From assembly GCA_964418885.1 (NCBI GenBank), contig CAYQNW010000095.1, forward strand, positions 1-13,053: a stretch of 13,053 nt of DNA, given 5' to 3'. Under the pieces are notes generated by a model. The model was not told the DNA's origin, did no database searches, and saw only the letters and a program-made list of their open reading frames with translations. This DNA comes from BMS3ABIN03 sp964418885. GTDB taxonomy: Bacteria; Bacteroidota; Ignavibacteria; Ignavibacteriales; Ignavibacteriaceae. Positions 1 through 6,078 of the stretch are shown in pieces; positions within the stretch are counted from its first letter, which is position 1, and each line of letters starts with the position of its first letter. The translations under genes and the position numbers were made by a program.

Positions 1-221
1 GGGGCTATGGATACGGATGGTGGATCTTTAATGGCAGTTCTTTCGAGGCATTGGGCATCCATGGTCAAATGATTCATATCGATCCTGCGAGGCGCCTTGT
101 AGTCGTGATCAATAGTGCATGGCCGGAGGCAGATAGTAACGAGCGACTTATGGCTGTCCATAATTTTTTGAAATCTATTGACAGCGAAATTGACAAAGAG
201 GGGAAAGGTACCCAAAAATGA
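1..221 (+). CDS. Serine hydrolase, beta-lactamase family (C-terminal end only)
   Basis: The reading frame enters from the left edge (first full codon at base 3) and ends at TGA 219-221, giving the last 72 residues. Visible motifs are GYGWW near the start, a GIHGQ motif about 20 residues on, and an IDPARRLVVV strand followed by NSAWPEA. This order is characteristic of the C-terminal part of class C beta-lactamase-like serine hydrolases, including the 6-aminohexanoate-dimer hydrolase group, where the GxxGQ segment lies on the strand lining the active site. The catalytic SxxK and YxN motifs would lie outside the window, so activity and substrate cannot be judged. By my count the first 180 bases are about 47% G+C, richer than the neighbouring genes. 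It converges on the minus-strand CGL gene. Family call fairly sure; specific function unknown. Confidence 0.75.
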   Translation, partial: GYGYGWWIFNGSSFEALGIHGQMIHIDPARRLVVVINSAWPEADSNERLMAVHNFLKSIDSEIDKEGKGTQK

Positions 222-296
222 TTAGTTCGTAGGAAAACAATAATCTAAAAGTTAAGTTAGTGCCTGAAAAGCCGCCACTGCTCTAATAATCGAACG
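222..296. other. Convergent intergenic gap
   Basis: A 75-base gap between two convergent genes. I looked for a bidirectional terminator (a GC-rich stem with flanking T and A runs) and found none that is convincing. It contains no ORF of note. Confidence 0.4.
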
Positions 297-1430
297 TTAC
301 ACAAGCGCATTCTTAACATCCTCAATCAAATCATCAACATCTTCAATCCCAACAGAAAAACGAACAAGTGAATCTGTTAATCCAAATTTGTCCCTGTCTG
401 CTTTAGGAACTGAAGCGTGTGTCATTGAAACAGGATGACAAACCAAGCTTTCAACTCCACCAAGACTTTCGGCTAATGTAAATACTTTAACGCTGTTCAA
501 AACTTTTTTTGCTTTTTCTAACGTACCGAAATCTGCGGTAACCATCCCCCCGAAACCGCGCATTTGTTTTACTGCAAGTTCATGCTGAGGATGAGCATCC
601 AATCCGGGATAAATAACTTTTTTTGCCGCACCGGATTCAGCAAGAAATTCGGCTAAAGCGTTTGCATTTTCTTCATGCTGCTTCATTCTTACAGCAAGTG
701 TTTTCGCTGATCGTAGCACAAGCCAGCAATCGAATGGTGAAGGAACTGCACCGGCAGCATTTTGGATATAGCGTAATCTTTCATGATATTTTTCATTACT
801 CGTAATAAGTATCCCACCGATTACATCGCTGTGTCCGTTTATAAACTTTGTTGTTGAATGCAGAACAATATCGATTCCCCACTCAATAGGATTTTGAAAG
901 TATGGACTCATAAACGTACTGTCGCAAACACTGATCAGGTTATTTGTTTTTGCAATTTTAGATACAGTTTCCAGATCAGTTAACACAAGCATCGGGTTTG
1001 TCGGAGTTTCAATGAAGATCATTTTTGTGTTGCTCTTTACCGCATTCTGAATATTAGAAACATCACTTGTATCAACCCACGAATATTCGATCCCATAATC
1101 TGTAAGATTTTGCTCAAATAATCTGTACGTGCCGCCGTAAACATTATTGGAAACAATTATGTGATCGCCGGCTTTAACAAGACTCATTAAAGCATTGGTT
1201 GCAGCCAGACCGGAAGAAAAAGCAATTGCATATTTTCCTTTTTCAAGCACAGCAATATTTTTTTCCATTGCCTGCCGAGTTAGGTTATGCGTTCTTCCGT
1301 ATTCATAGCCGGTATTTTTCCCAAGCTCCGGCTGTGCATAAGTTGAAGTAAGATAAACAGGAGTAATTACCGCACCGGTTGTCGGATCAGGAATTTGTCC
1401 TGCATGAATTGCATCTGTTGAAAAGCCCAT
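297..1430 (-). CDS. PLP-dependent cystathionine gamma-lyase / gamma-synthase family enzyme
   Basis: A 377-residue Cys/Met-metabolism PLP enzyme of full family length. The Schiff-base lysine is K195 in STTKFINGHSD, the pyridine-nitrogen aspartate is D170 in SVCDSTF, the phosphate-binding YGR is at 44-46, and SSG lies at 72-74. The C-terminal ESLGGVES segment (E327) followed by MTHAS matches the gamma-lyase/gamma-synthase branch. The usual NPTR after YGR reads NLTR here. The ATG at 1428-1430 is preceded by an AGGAG Shine-Dalgarno (1436-1440, 5-base spacing), which supports this start. It lies downstream of a cystathionine beta-synthase, so the likely reaction is cystathionine to cysteine, 2-oxobutyrate and ammonia (reverse transsulfuration). 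Gamma-synthase or O-acetylhomoserine-based activity cannot be excluded from sequence. The family is certain; the reaction direction is inferred from context. Confidence 0.92.
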   Translation of the reverse strand: MGFSTDAIHAGQIPDPTTGAVITPVYLTSTYAQPELGKNTGYEYGRTHNLTRQAMEKNIAVLEKGKYAIAFSSGLAATNALMSLVKAGDHIIVSNNVYGGTYRLFEQNLTDYGIEYSWVDTSDVSNIQNAVKSNTKMIFIETPTNPMLVLTDLETVSKIAKTNNLISVCDSTFMSPYFQNPIEWGIDIVLHSTTKFINGHSDVIGGILITSNEKYHERLRYIQNAAGAVPSPFDCWLVLRSAKTLAVRMKQHEENANALAEFLAESGAAKKVIYPGLDAHPQHELAVKQMRGFGGMVTADFGTLEKAKKVLNSVKVFTLAESLGGVESLVCHPVSMTHASVPKADRDKFGLTDSLVRFSVGIEDVDDLIEDVKNALV

Positions 1431-1466
1431 AGTAACTCCTAAAATTTTTTATCAATTTATAGAATT

Positions 1467-1552
1467 CACTTACACTTACTCTTAGACTTAAACTTACACT
1501 TGAACCACTTCATAATTTCGCCAAGATGTTCAAGTTCAAGTCTATGTTTAAG
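1467..1552. repeat. Hexanucleotide array with inverted partner, forming a long hairpin
   Basis: Bases 1467-1502 are six 6-bp units of the form NNCTTR (CACTTA, CACTTA, CTCTTA, GACTTA, AACTTA, CACTTG). Bases 1529-1552 are four units in the opposite sense (TTCAAG, TTCAAG, TCTATG, TTTAAG). Arm 1487-1505 pairs with arm 1534-1552 at 17 of 19 positions, leaving a 28-base loop. The second arm overlaps the CBS stop codon (1548-1550). It could act as a processing, stability or termination structure between the CBS and CGL messages, or be a dispersed intergenic repeat; function is unknown. Confidence 0.7.
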
Positions 1553-2921
1553 GCTTATTGCCTGAATCAAAATTAATTAAATCATATCTTGTGATGATAT
1601 CGGTGATCAGTCCAAAATCACTTACCAAAATTGCCGAATTATCTTTCAGAATATTTTTCACTTCAGATAATTCCGACTTGGCATCAAGCGTAGGAAAACA
1701 TTCTTCTGCGACTTCCATAACTGATGCATCCAATAGTTCAGGTTTTTCAAGTAATCTTCTCATTAATTTGTTTTCCGAAATACATCCCATTGCTTTCTTC
1801 CCTTTCATAACCGGAATGTTGGAAAAACCCTTTTCATTAATTAATTGAACGACATCTTTTACTTTAGCATCGGTCCTAACACAAACAATATCTTCTATAC
1901 CACGTGCTTTTTTATCGTCGGAAATATCTCTTAACGTAACAACTTCGGAATCGAGCATCCTATTCATCTTTAGCCAATCAATGTTATGAACTTTTGATAA
2001 ATACCTTTCACCGGTATCACAAACAATAAAAACAATAACGGCATCTTTACCCAGGTTCTTTGCGAGTTCGAGAGTTACATGGACAATTGTGCCTGTGCTT
2101 CCACCGCAAAAAATTCCCTCTTCTTTTGTGAGTCTTCTTGCAGCAGCAAATGAGGTTTTATCGCTTACATTAATTATATCGTCGATATACTGGAAATGAA
2201 CATTCTTCGGTAAACAATCCTGCCCAATTCCTTCAACTAAGTAAGGTGTACCTTTAATTAACTCTCCAGTATCTTTATAATGTTTGAAGATCGAACCAAG
2301 CGGATCTGCCCCAATAACTTCTATATTTGGATTTTTTTCTTTCAGAAATCTTCCTGTTCCGCTTATCGTTCCACCGGTACCTATGCTAGAGATAAAATGT
2401 GTAATCTTCCCATCGGTCTGTCGCCAGATTTCAGGTCCGGTTGTTCTATAGTGTATTTCAGGATTAGAGGGATTGGAATACTGGTAAGCAAAAATTGAAT
2501 TTGGTGTTTCTTTGTGAATCCGTTTTGCAAAGTTAACATAATATTCCGGGTCTTCAGGATCGACAAGATTTGATACAACAATTACTTCGCCGCCAAGTGC
2601 CTTAAGGTAATTGATTTTTTCTGCGCTTACTTTATCAGTTACAACAAAAACAGTTTTATATCCTTTAACCGCTGCTGTGATCGCAAGACCGATACCAGTG
2701 TTACCACTCGTTGCTTCAATGATAGTTCCGCCGGGTTTCAATTCACCGCTTTTTTCAGCATCTATTATCATGCTGTAACCAATGCGATCTTTCACACTTC
2801 CGCCGGGATTCGCAGATTCAAGCTTTGCAAAAATCTGAGGTTTCAATCCTTTGTTGATTTTATTGATCTTTATAAGCGGTGTTTCCCCTATCTGTTCCAG
2901 AATATTATTTTTAAATTCCAA
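1548..2921 (-). CDS. Cystathionine beta-synthase with C-terminal CBS-domain pair
   Basis: A 457-residue enzyme with two parts. The fold-type II PLP domain spans about 1-325: K44 in GGSVKDR binds PLP, TSGNTG at 71-76 is the substrate loop, GTGGT at 181-185 holds the phosphate, and S275 in CGGSTGT contacts the pyridine nitrogen. The VEGIGQD segment (about 229-235) and ERYLSK (305-310) resemble cystathionine beta-synthases more than plain cysteine synthases. The region about 335-455 is a pair of CBS domains. There is no N-terminal heme-binding extension. It should condense homocysteine with serine (or an activated serine) to cystathionine. The start codon is TTG (2919-2921), chosen because AGGAG sits 7 bases upstream (2929-2933) and the next ATG is at residue 51, inside the catalytic domain. 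It precedes the gamma-lyase gene by 117 bases and probably shares its function. A cysteine synthase with regulatory domains is the main alternative. Confidence 0.9.
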   Translation of the reverse strand: MEFKNNILEQIGETPLIKINKINKGLKPQIFAKLESANPGGSVKDRIGYSMIIDAEKSGELKPGGTIIEATSGNTGIGLAITAAVKGYKTVFVVTDKVSAEKINYLKALGGEVIVVSNLVDPEDPEYYVNFAKRIHKETPNSIFAYQYSNPSNPEIHYRTTGPEIWRQTDGKITHFISSIGTGGTISGTGRFLKEKNPNIEVIGADPLGSIFKHYKDTGELIKGTPYLVEGIGQDCLPKNVHFQYIDDIINVSDKTSFAAARRLTKEEGIFCGGSTGTIVHVTLELAKNLGKDAVIVFIVCDTGERYLSKVHNIDWLKMNRMLDSEVVTLRDISDDKKARGIEDIVCVRTDAKVKDVVQLINEKGFSNIPVMKGKKAMGCISENKLMRRLLEKPELLDASVMEVAEECFPTLDAKSELSEVKNILKDNSAILVSDFGLITDIITRYDLINFDSGNKP

Positions 2922-3177
2922 CTAAATTCTCCTGAACAATTATTCACATTTTTAATTACAAATTCCGGCAATAATAATGATTTGAATTGAATGATGAAAG
3001 ATAGATTCTAAGGCAGGGATTTGAAAGATTTTAAATTTTGTATTCAAGTTTTTTATTATAAGTAACTTGCGCGAAACTGAGGAGAGAATATCATGAGATT
3101 ATAACAATAAGTGTTTTTTTGATTGTCTTTTTGTAAAGGGGAATACAAAAGATTGATTAGAAGAAAAAATAAAATAA
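2922..3177. other. AT-rich intergenic region upstream of CBS
   Basis: This gap between the esterase terminator and the CBS start holds no gene. On the minus strand it contains two TATAAT-like hexamers (plus-strand ATTATA at 3055-3060 and 3098-3103) that could be -10 boxes for the CBS-CGL unit. Neither has a clean -35 at 16-18 bases, so no promoter is assigned. I saw no SAM or other riboswitch pattern. Confidence 0.3.
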
Positions 3178-3233
3178 ACCTCTGCCAGTCAAGATTATGA
3201 GATCGTCTGCTATGAAGGAGGAATGGCAGAGGT
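3161..3233 (-). terminator. Hairpin with T-rich tail downstream of the esterase gene
   Basis: A perfect 10-bp inverted repeat, ACCTCTGCCA at 3178-3187 and TGGCAGAGGT at 3224-3233, begins 11 bases after the esterase stop codon. Reading the minus strand, the stem is followed by a T-rich run (complement of 3161-3177). The loop is 36 bases, long for a simple intrinsic terminator, but position, strength and T tail fit a transcript end for the esterase. Confidence 0.5.
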
Positions 3234-3244
3234 ATTTAACAAAA

Positions 3245-5155
3245 CTATTTCATCAATAACATTTTCTTAGTTTCAACAAATGAACCCGCCAGAAGTTGAT
3301 AGAAATAAACTCCGCTTGGTAGATTTGCTGCGTCCCACGTTAGCTCATAAGTACCTGCGGGTTTTTCTCCACTATAAAGAGTCACAATTTCTTTTCCCAG
3401 TATATTATATACCTTAAGCGTTACATAACCCTTTTGTTGAATTGCGAAGTTAATTTTTGTTGTTGGGTTAAACGGGTTAGGATAGTTTTGTTTTAATTCA
3501 TATTCTATTGGTTGGTTAGTTTCATTTTCTATCCCGGTTACAGTAAACGCCAAAGTGTCGCTCCAGAAAAAATGTCCACTGCTAAAAATGTGAACAATAA
3601 ATTCCATACTGCCGAGACCATTTTTTGTATAAATTTTGTGTGTCGAATGGGTAGCATTGGTACTAACCTGTCCAGGTAAAATATTGCGAAAGTTAAGGGT
3701 ACCTGTGATGCTTGTTACGTTGGTATCGGTTGTAAATACTTCAGCAGTTACAGATTTTGCTTCACCGGTTAATCCGTCATTTCTGAGTTCATATTCAATC
3801 TCAAAAACATTCGTGTCTAACTGAGTTATTTCAAAATTATCAACAACTAACGGTCCAATGTTGGTAAAATATTTCGGAAACCGATGTTTATGAATAACGC
3901 TATCTGAAAGATCATGTGTGTATAAATTTACTACATATTTATCTTCCTCTAAACCTGATAATAATTTAGTATTTCCCCATATATTATCATTAGGATTTTC
4001 ATCAAAGTGCAGACCATCATCATACAACTGTAAGGAATCAGAAAAAGATACGACCGCACCTTTAATTTTCGCATAAACAGAAACCGGATGATTTTCAGGA
4101 TTAGTTATACGAGCCTTTACGAAAATCGTATCTCCTTTAGTGTTCATAAACTCTGGAAAGACTTCAACAGTCTTTACACGTGCCATATCAACTAGTGGAT
4201 TCTCATAGTTTTTAAAGAAATTCCAAATTTCGACATTAGCATTAATATCATTGTTTAAAACTCCACCGCCCCAATAAACAAAGCTGGCATTAGCGCCCGG
4301 CCACTGATGACCTCCATTAATTATCTTGTAGTGGATAATATCACTATTGTTTGAACAATCTTTATAGCTGATCTTTTCGACAGTTGAGTTGTCCAAAGTG
4401 TCGATGTCAGGTAATAAGATGCTCTCTGCCGTTAATGAACAGTTATTATTCTGGATCCAGAAATTTAAGGTTTTTTCAACGGACCAATAATCCCAATTTG
4501 AACCGCCATTATACAATGCGTATGGATCTTTTGTACCATGAATATAGAGAATGGGCAATGGATAGATTGGATTCCAATTGACCGCTCTATCAGGTAGGGT
4601 TCCCGCAACGGGAGCTACTGCTGCGAAACGGTATCCAAGCTCAGCAGCTATGCGTTGAGTCATCTGAGCGCCATTCGAAATCCCGGTACAATAAATTCTT
4701 GCCATATCTATATTATAATGTGCATTTAATGTATCTATCAGATCTGAGATAAAACCAACATCATCACTGTTAGGTAATGCCCTGGAGTCAACTGCTCCGG
4801 TATTCCAGCCCTTTCCAATTCCAATGGGGAAAACCAGAATAAATCCGGCAGAATCCGCGAATTCATTTATCCTAGTATATCCTATAAAATTTGCCACGTC
4901 TTGACCCAGGCCATGTAAACATATTACGACCGGCATATTTGCTTGATAATTTTGAGGCAGAAACACGCTGTACTTCCTGTTAATCCCACCGAATTCAAAA
5001 CTGCTTGACTCGGTCTGTGCATTCGAAATGTTTTGGGAAAAGATCAAAACAATCAAAATGAGAATACATTGTATGGTAGATTTAATAGTTTTTGTCTTTT
5101 TCATATTAGTTACCAGAATGACAATCCACTTTATTTTGTTTATAATATTGTTCAT
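3245..5155 (-). CDS. Secreted PHB-depolymerase/feruloyl-esterase-like hydrolase with T9SS sorting domain
   Basis: A multidomain secreted protein of 636 residues. An N-terminal signal segment ends near SNAQ (about 44-47). The alpha/beta-hydrolase domain spans about 52-318 and is of the LpqC / PHB-depolymerase type (COG3509-like): HG at 81-82 for the oxyanion hole, S160 in GISNG as nucleophile, D210 in HGTKD and H283 in GGHQWPG completing the triad. Residues about 323-540 are beta-rich and include LYDDGLHFDENPNDN (377-391), like extracellular Ig-type modules. Residues about 552-636 are a T9SS type A sorting domain (NYPNPFNPTTK, GVYFYQL, basic end). It probably cleaves esters on plant or microbial polymers outside the cell. 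The start is uncertain: ATG 5155 has AAAGGA upstream, while Met18 (ATG 5102-5104) aligns exactly with the start of the neighbouring HEAT protein but has only a weak site (CTGG). Confidence 0.85.
   Translation of the reverse strand: MNNIINKIKWIVILVTNMKKTKTIKSTIQCILILIVLIFSQNISNAQTESSSFEFGGINRKYSVFLPQNYQANMPVVICLHGLGQDVANFIGYTRINEFADSAGFILVFPIGIGKGWNTGAVDSRALPNSDDVGFISDLIDTLNAHYNIDMARIYCTGISNGAQMTQRIAAELGYRFAAVAPVAGTLPDRAVNWNPIYPLPILYIHGTKDPYALYNGGSNWDYWSVEKTLNFWIQNNNCSLTAESILLPDIDTLDNSTVEKISYKDCSNNSDIIHYKIINGGHQWPGANASFVYWGGGVLNNDINANVEIWNFFKNYENPLVDMARVKTVEVFPEFMNTKGDTIFVKARITNPENHPVSVYAKIKGAVVSFSDSLQLYDDGLHFDENPNDNIWGNTKLLSGLEEDKYVVNLYTHDLSDSVIHKHRFPKYFTNIGPLVVDNFEITQLDTNVFEIEYELRNDGLTGEAKSVTAEVFTTDTNVTSITGTLNFRNILPGQVSTNATHSTHKIYTKNGLGSMEFIVHIFSSGHFFWSDTLAFTVTGIENETNQPIEYELKQNYPNPFNPTTKINFAIQQKGYVTLKVYNILGKEIVTLYSGEKPAGTYELTWDAANLPSGVYFYQLLAGSFVETKKMLLMK
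5045..5118 (-). repeat. Leader/signal-peptide segment shared with the HEAT gene (copy 2)
   Basis: Partner of the segment at 5867-5940. In this copy the bases upstream of the shared ATG read CTGGTAAC where the HEAT copy reads AGGAGTAAC, so the Shine-Dalgarno is weakened. This may explain the apparent use of an upstream ATG with its own AAAGGA. Confidence 0.8.
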
Positions 5156-5202
5156 ATCAATTTCCTTTAATAAAAATTTGTTAATTAAGATACTTGCTTG
5201 TT

Positions 5203-5222
5203 AAAAATCCGTTCAGGCGGAT
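5203..5222 (-). terminator. Small intrinsic terminator after the HEAT-repeat gene
   Basis: On the minus strand the sequence reads ATCCG, a 6-base loop, CGGAT, then a run of five T (plus-strand arms 5207-5211 and 5218-5222, A run 5203-5207). It lies 15 bases after the HEAT gene stop. The stem is only 5 bp, so termination may be partial and could set different levels for the HEAT and esterase genes. Confidence 0.4.
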
Positions 5223-5236
5223 GAGTATTGCACCTC

Positions 5237-5926
5237 TCATTTGTTTACCCTGGGATTAACATCGTTCATAACTAGATCTTCAACAGCTTTTATAGCGGCT
5301 TTAGTTCCAATTTTATAAAGTGAGAATGCAATAAAAATTCTCGTATTCGGATCAGGTTCCTTAGTTAATTGGGCAACAAGCGGTTCAACAAGCTTTTCAA
5401 TTTCGTAAAGTCCCGCAAAATAAATACAACTTCTTCTTACTCCTAAATTTCCTGTTTCAATTCCCATTGCTAAATTTCTTATCGTTATTTCCGGTGTTTC
5501 GCTCTCCGGAGTTTTTGCTAAATTGCCTTTAAAAAAGTTTAAGGCAAACACATCGTTCTCAGCTAGATCTTCAACAGCTTTTATAGCGGCTTTAGTTCCG
5601 ATTTTATAAAGTGAGAATGCAATAAAAATTCTCGTATTCGGATCAGGTTCCTTAGTTAATTGGGCAACAAGCGGTTCAACAAGCTTTTCAATTTCGTAAA
5701 GTCCCGCAAAATAAATACAACTTCTTCTTACTCCTAAATTTCCTGTTTCAATTCCCATTGCTAAATTTCTTATCGTTATTTCCGGTGTTTCACTCTCCAG
5801 AGTTTTTGCTAAATTGCCTTTAAGAAAATTTAAGGCAAATACATTACTAGATAATAGTGCTGCTATTAAAACAATTAAGATGAGAATATGGTGTATGGTA
5901 GATTTAATAGTTTTTGTCTTTTTCAT
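5237..5926 (-). CDS. Secreted HEAT-repeat protein with internal tandem duplication
   Basis: A 229-residue protein. Residues 1-31 are a signal peptide (basic start MKKTKTIK, hydrophobic core, likely cleavage after VFA). The rest is two nearly identical 97-residue units (about 29-125 and 126-222). Each holds two HEAT-like helical hairpins, one at LGVRRSCIYFAGLYEIEKLV and one at PDPNTRIFIAFSLYKIGTKA, resembling the PBS-lyase/HEAT_2 type used for protein binding. No catalytic residues are evident. The start at 5924-5926 is chosen over an in-frame ATG 15 codons upstream because AGGAG lies 8 bases before it (5935-5939) and the signal peptide then starts normally. It sits between the HTCS regulator and the esterase and shares its leader sequence with the latter. 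No T9SS domain is visible, so it is probably periplasmic. Its function is unknown; a scaffold or binding role is only an inference. Confidence 0.75.
   Translation of the reverse strand: MKKTKTIKSTIHHILILIVLIAALLSSNVFALNFLKGNLAKTLESETPEITIRNLAMGIETGNLGVRRSCIYFAGLYEIEKLVEPLVAQLTKEPDPNTRIFIAFSLYKIGTKAAIKAVEDLAENDVFALNFFKGNLAKTPESETPEITIRNLAMGIETGNLGVRRSCIYFAGLYEIEKLVEPLVAQLTKEPDPNTRIFIAFSLYKIGTKAAIKAVEDLVMNDVNPRVNK
5259..5844 (-). repeat. 291-bp in-frame tandem duplication in the HEAT gene
   Basis: Two head-to-tail copies with a 291-base period (97 codons), about 5259-5549 and 5550-5844. In the core, 5272-5540 against 5563-5831, I count only five base differences, and the two proteins differ at only a couple of residues (for example TLESE/TPESE and NFLKG/NFFKG). 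The unit starts at the signal-peptide cleavage region, so copy 2 carries an internal VFALNF relic of that junction. Confidence 0.95.
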
Positions 5927-5940
5927 AATGGTTACTCCTG
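5867..5940 (-). repeat. Leader/signal-peptide segment shared with the esterase gene (copy 1)
   Basis: Bases 5867-5940 align without gaps to 5045-5118 at a fixed offset of 822 bases. An uninterrupted identical block of 36 bases (5892-5927 and 5070-5105) covers the start codon and the MKKTKTIKSTI codons. Similarity fades both upstream and downstream of this segment, so only the leader and signal-peptide region is shared. Confidence 0.85.
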
Positions 5941-5999
5941 TTGATTTGTTCAAATTTAATTTCCTCACCAATGTATGGTATAATGGGCCGGTTCTCTAC

Positions 6000-6033
6000 C
6001 AATCTCGTTCACAAATGAATCAATCTCGTTCAC
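6000..6033. promoter_or_regulatory. Two 13-bp direct repeats, 21-bp period: candidate operator
   Basis: CAATCTCGTTCAC occurs at 6000-6012 and again at 6021-6033 (GTGAACGAGATTG on the minus strand). The 21-base period is two helical turns, as expected for tandem half-sites on one face of DNA bound by AraC-type proteins. The pair lies 74 bases upstream of the HEAT start codon and just after the gene of an AraC-type HTCS regulator. Between it and the ATG the minus strand has TAAATTTG (complement of 5951-5958), which fits the Bacteroidetes -7 pattern TAnnTTTG, but without a properly spaced upstream box. The regulatory role is inferred. Confidence 0.45.
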
Positions 6034-6078
6034 TTAGGAATTTAATTTGTTAAATATTAGTGATTTGTAAATTTTACG

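Noticed and set aside
2381..2581. Second minus-strand frame of 66 codons within the CBS gene
   Set aside because: It overlaps the conserved PLP domain in another frame and shows no family features.
3091..3105. Tiny plus-strand ORF after a GAGGAGAG motif near 3080
   Set aside because: ATG at 3093 is followed by a stop after two further codons; only a chance Shine-Dalgarno-like sequence.
2922..3244. SAM or other sulfur-responsive riboswitch upstream of CBS
   Set aside because: I looked for multi-stem conserved cores and found only AT-rich sequence and the esterase terminator.
5259..5844. CRISPR-like or phage repeat structure
   Set aside because: The repeat is a 291-base coding duplication with no spacers and no cas genes nearby.
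6000..6033. Start of a CRISPR array from two 13-base repeats
   Set aside because: Only two copies, repeats too short and only 8 bases between them; operator half-sites fit better.
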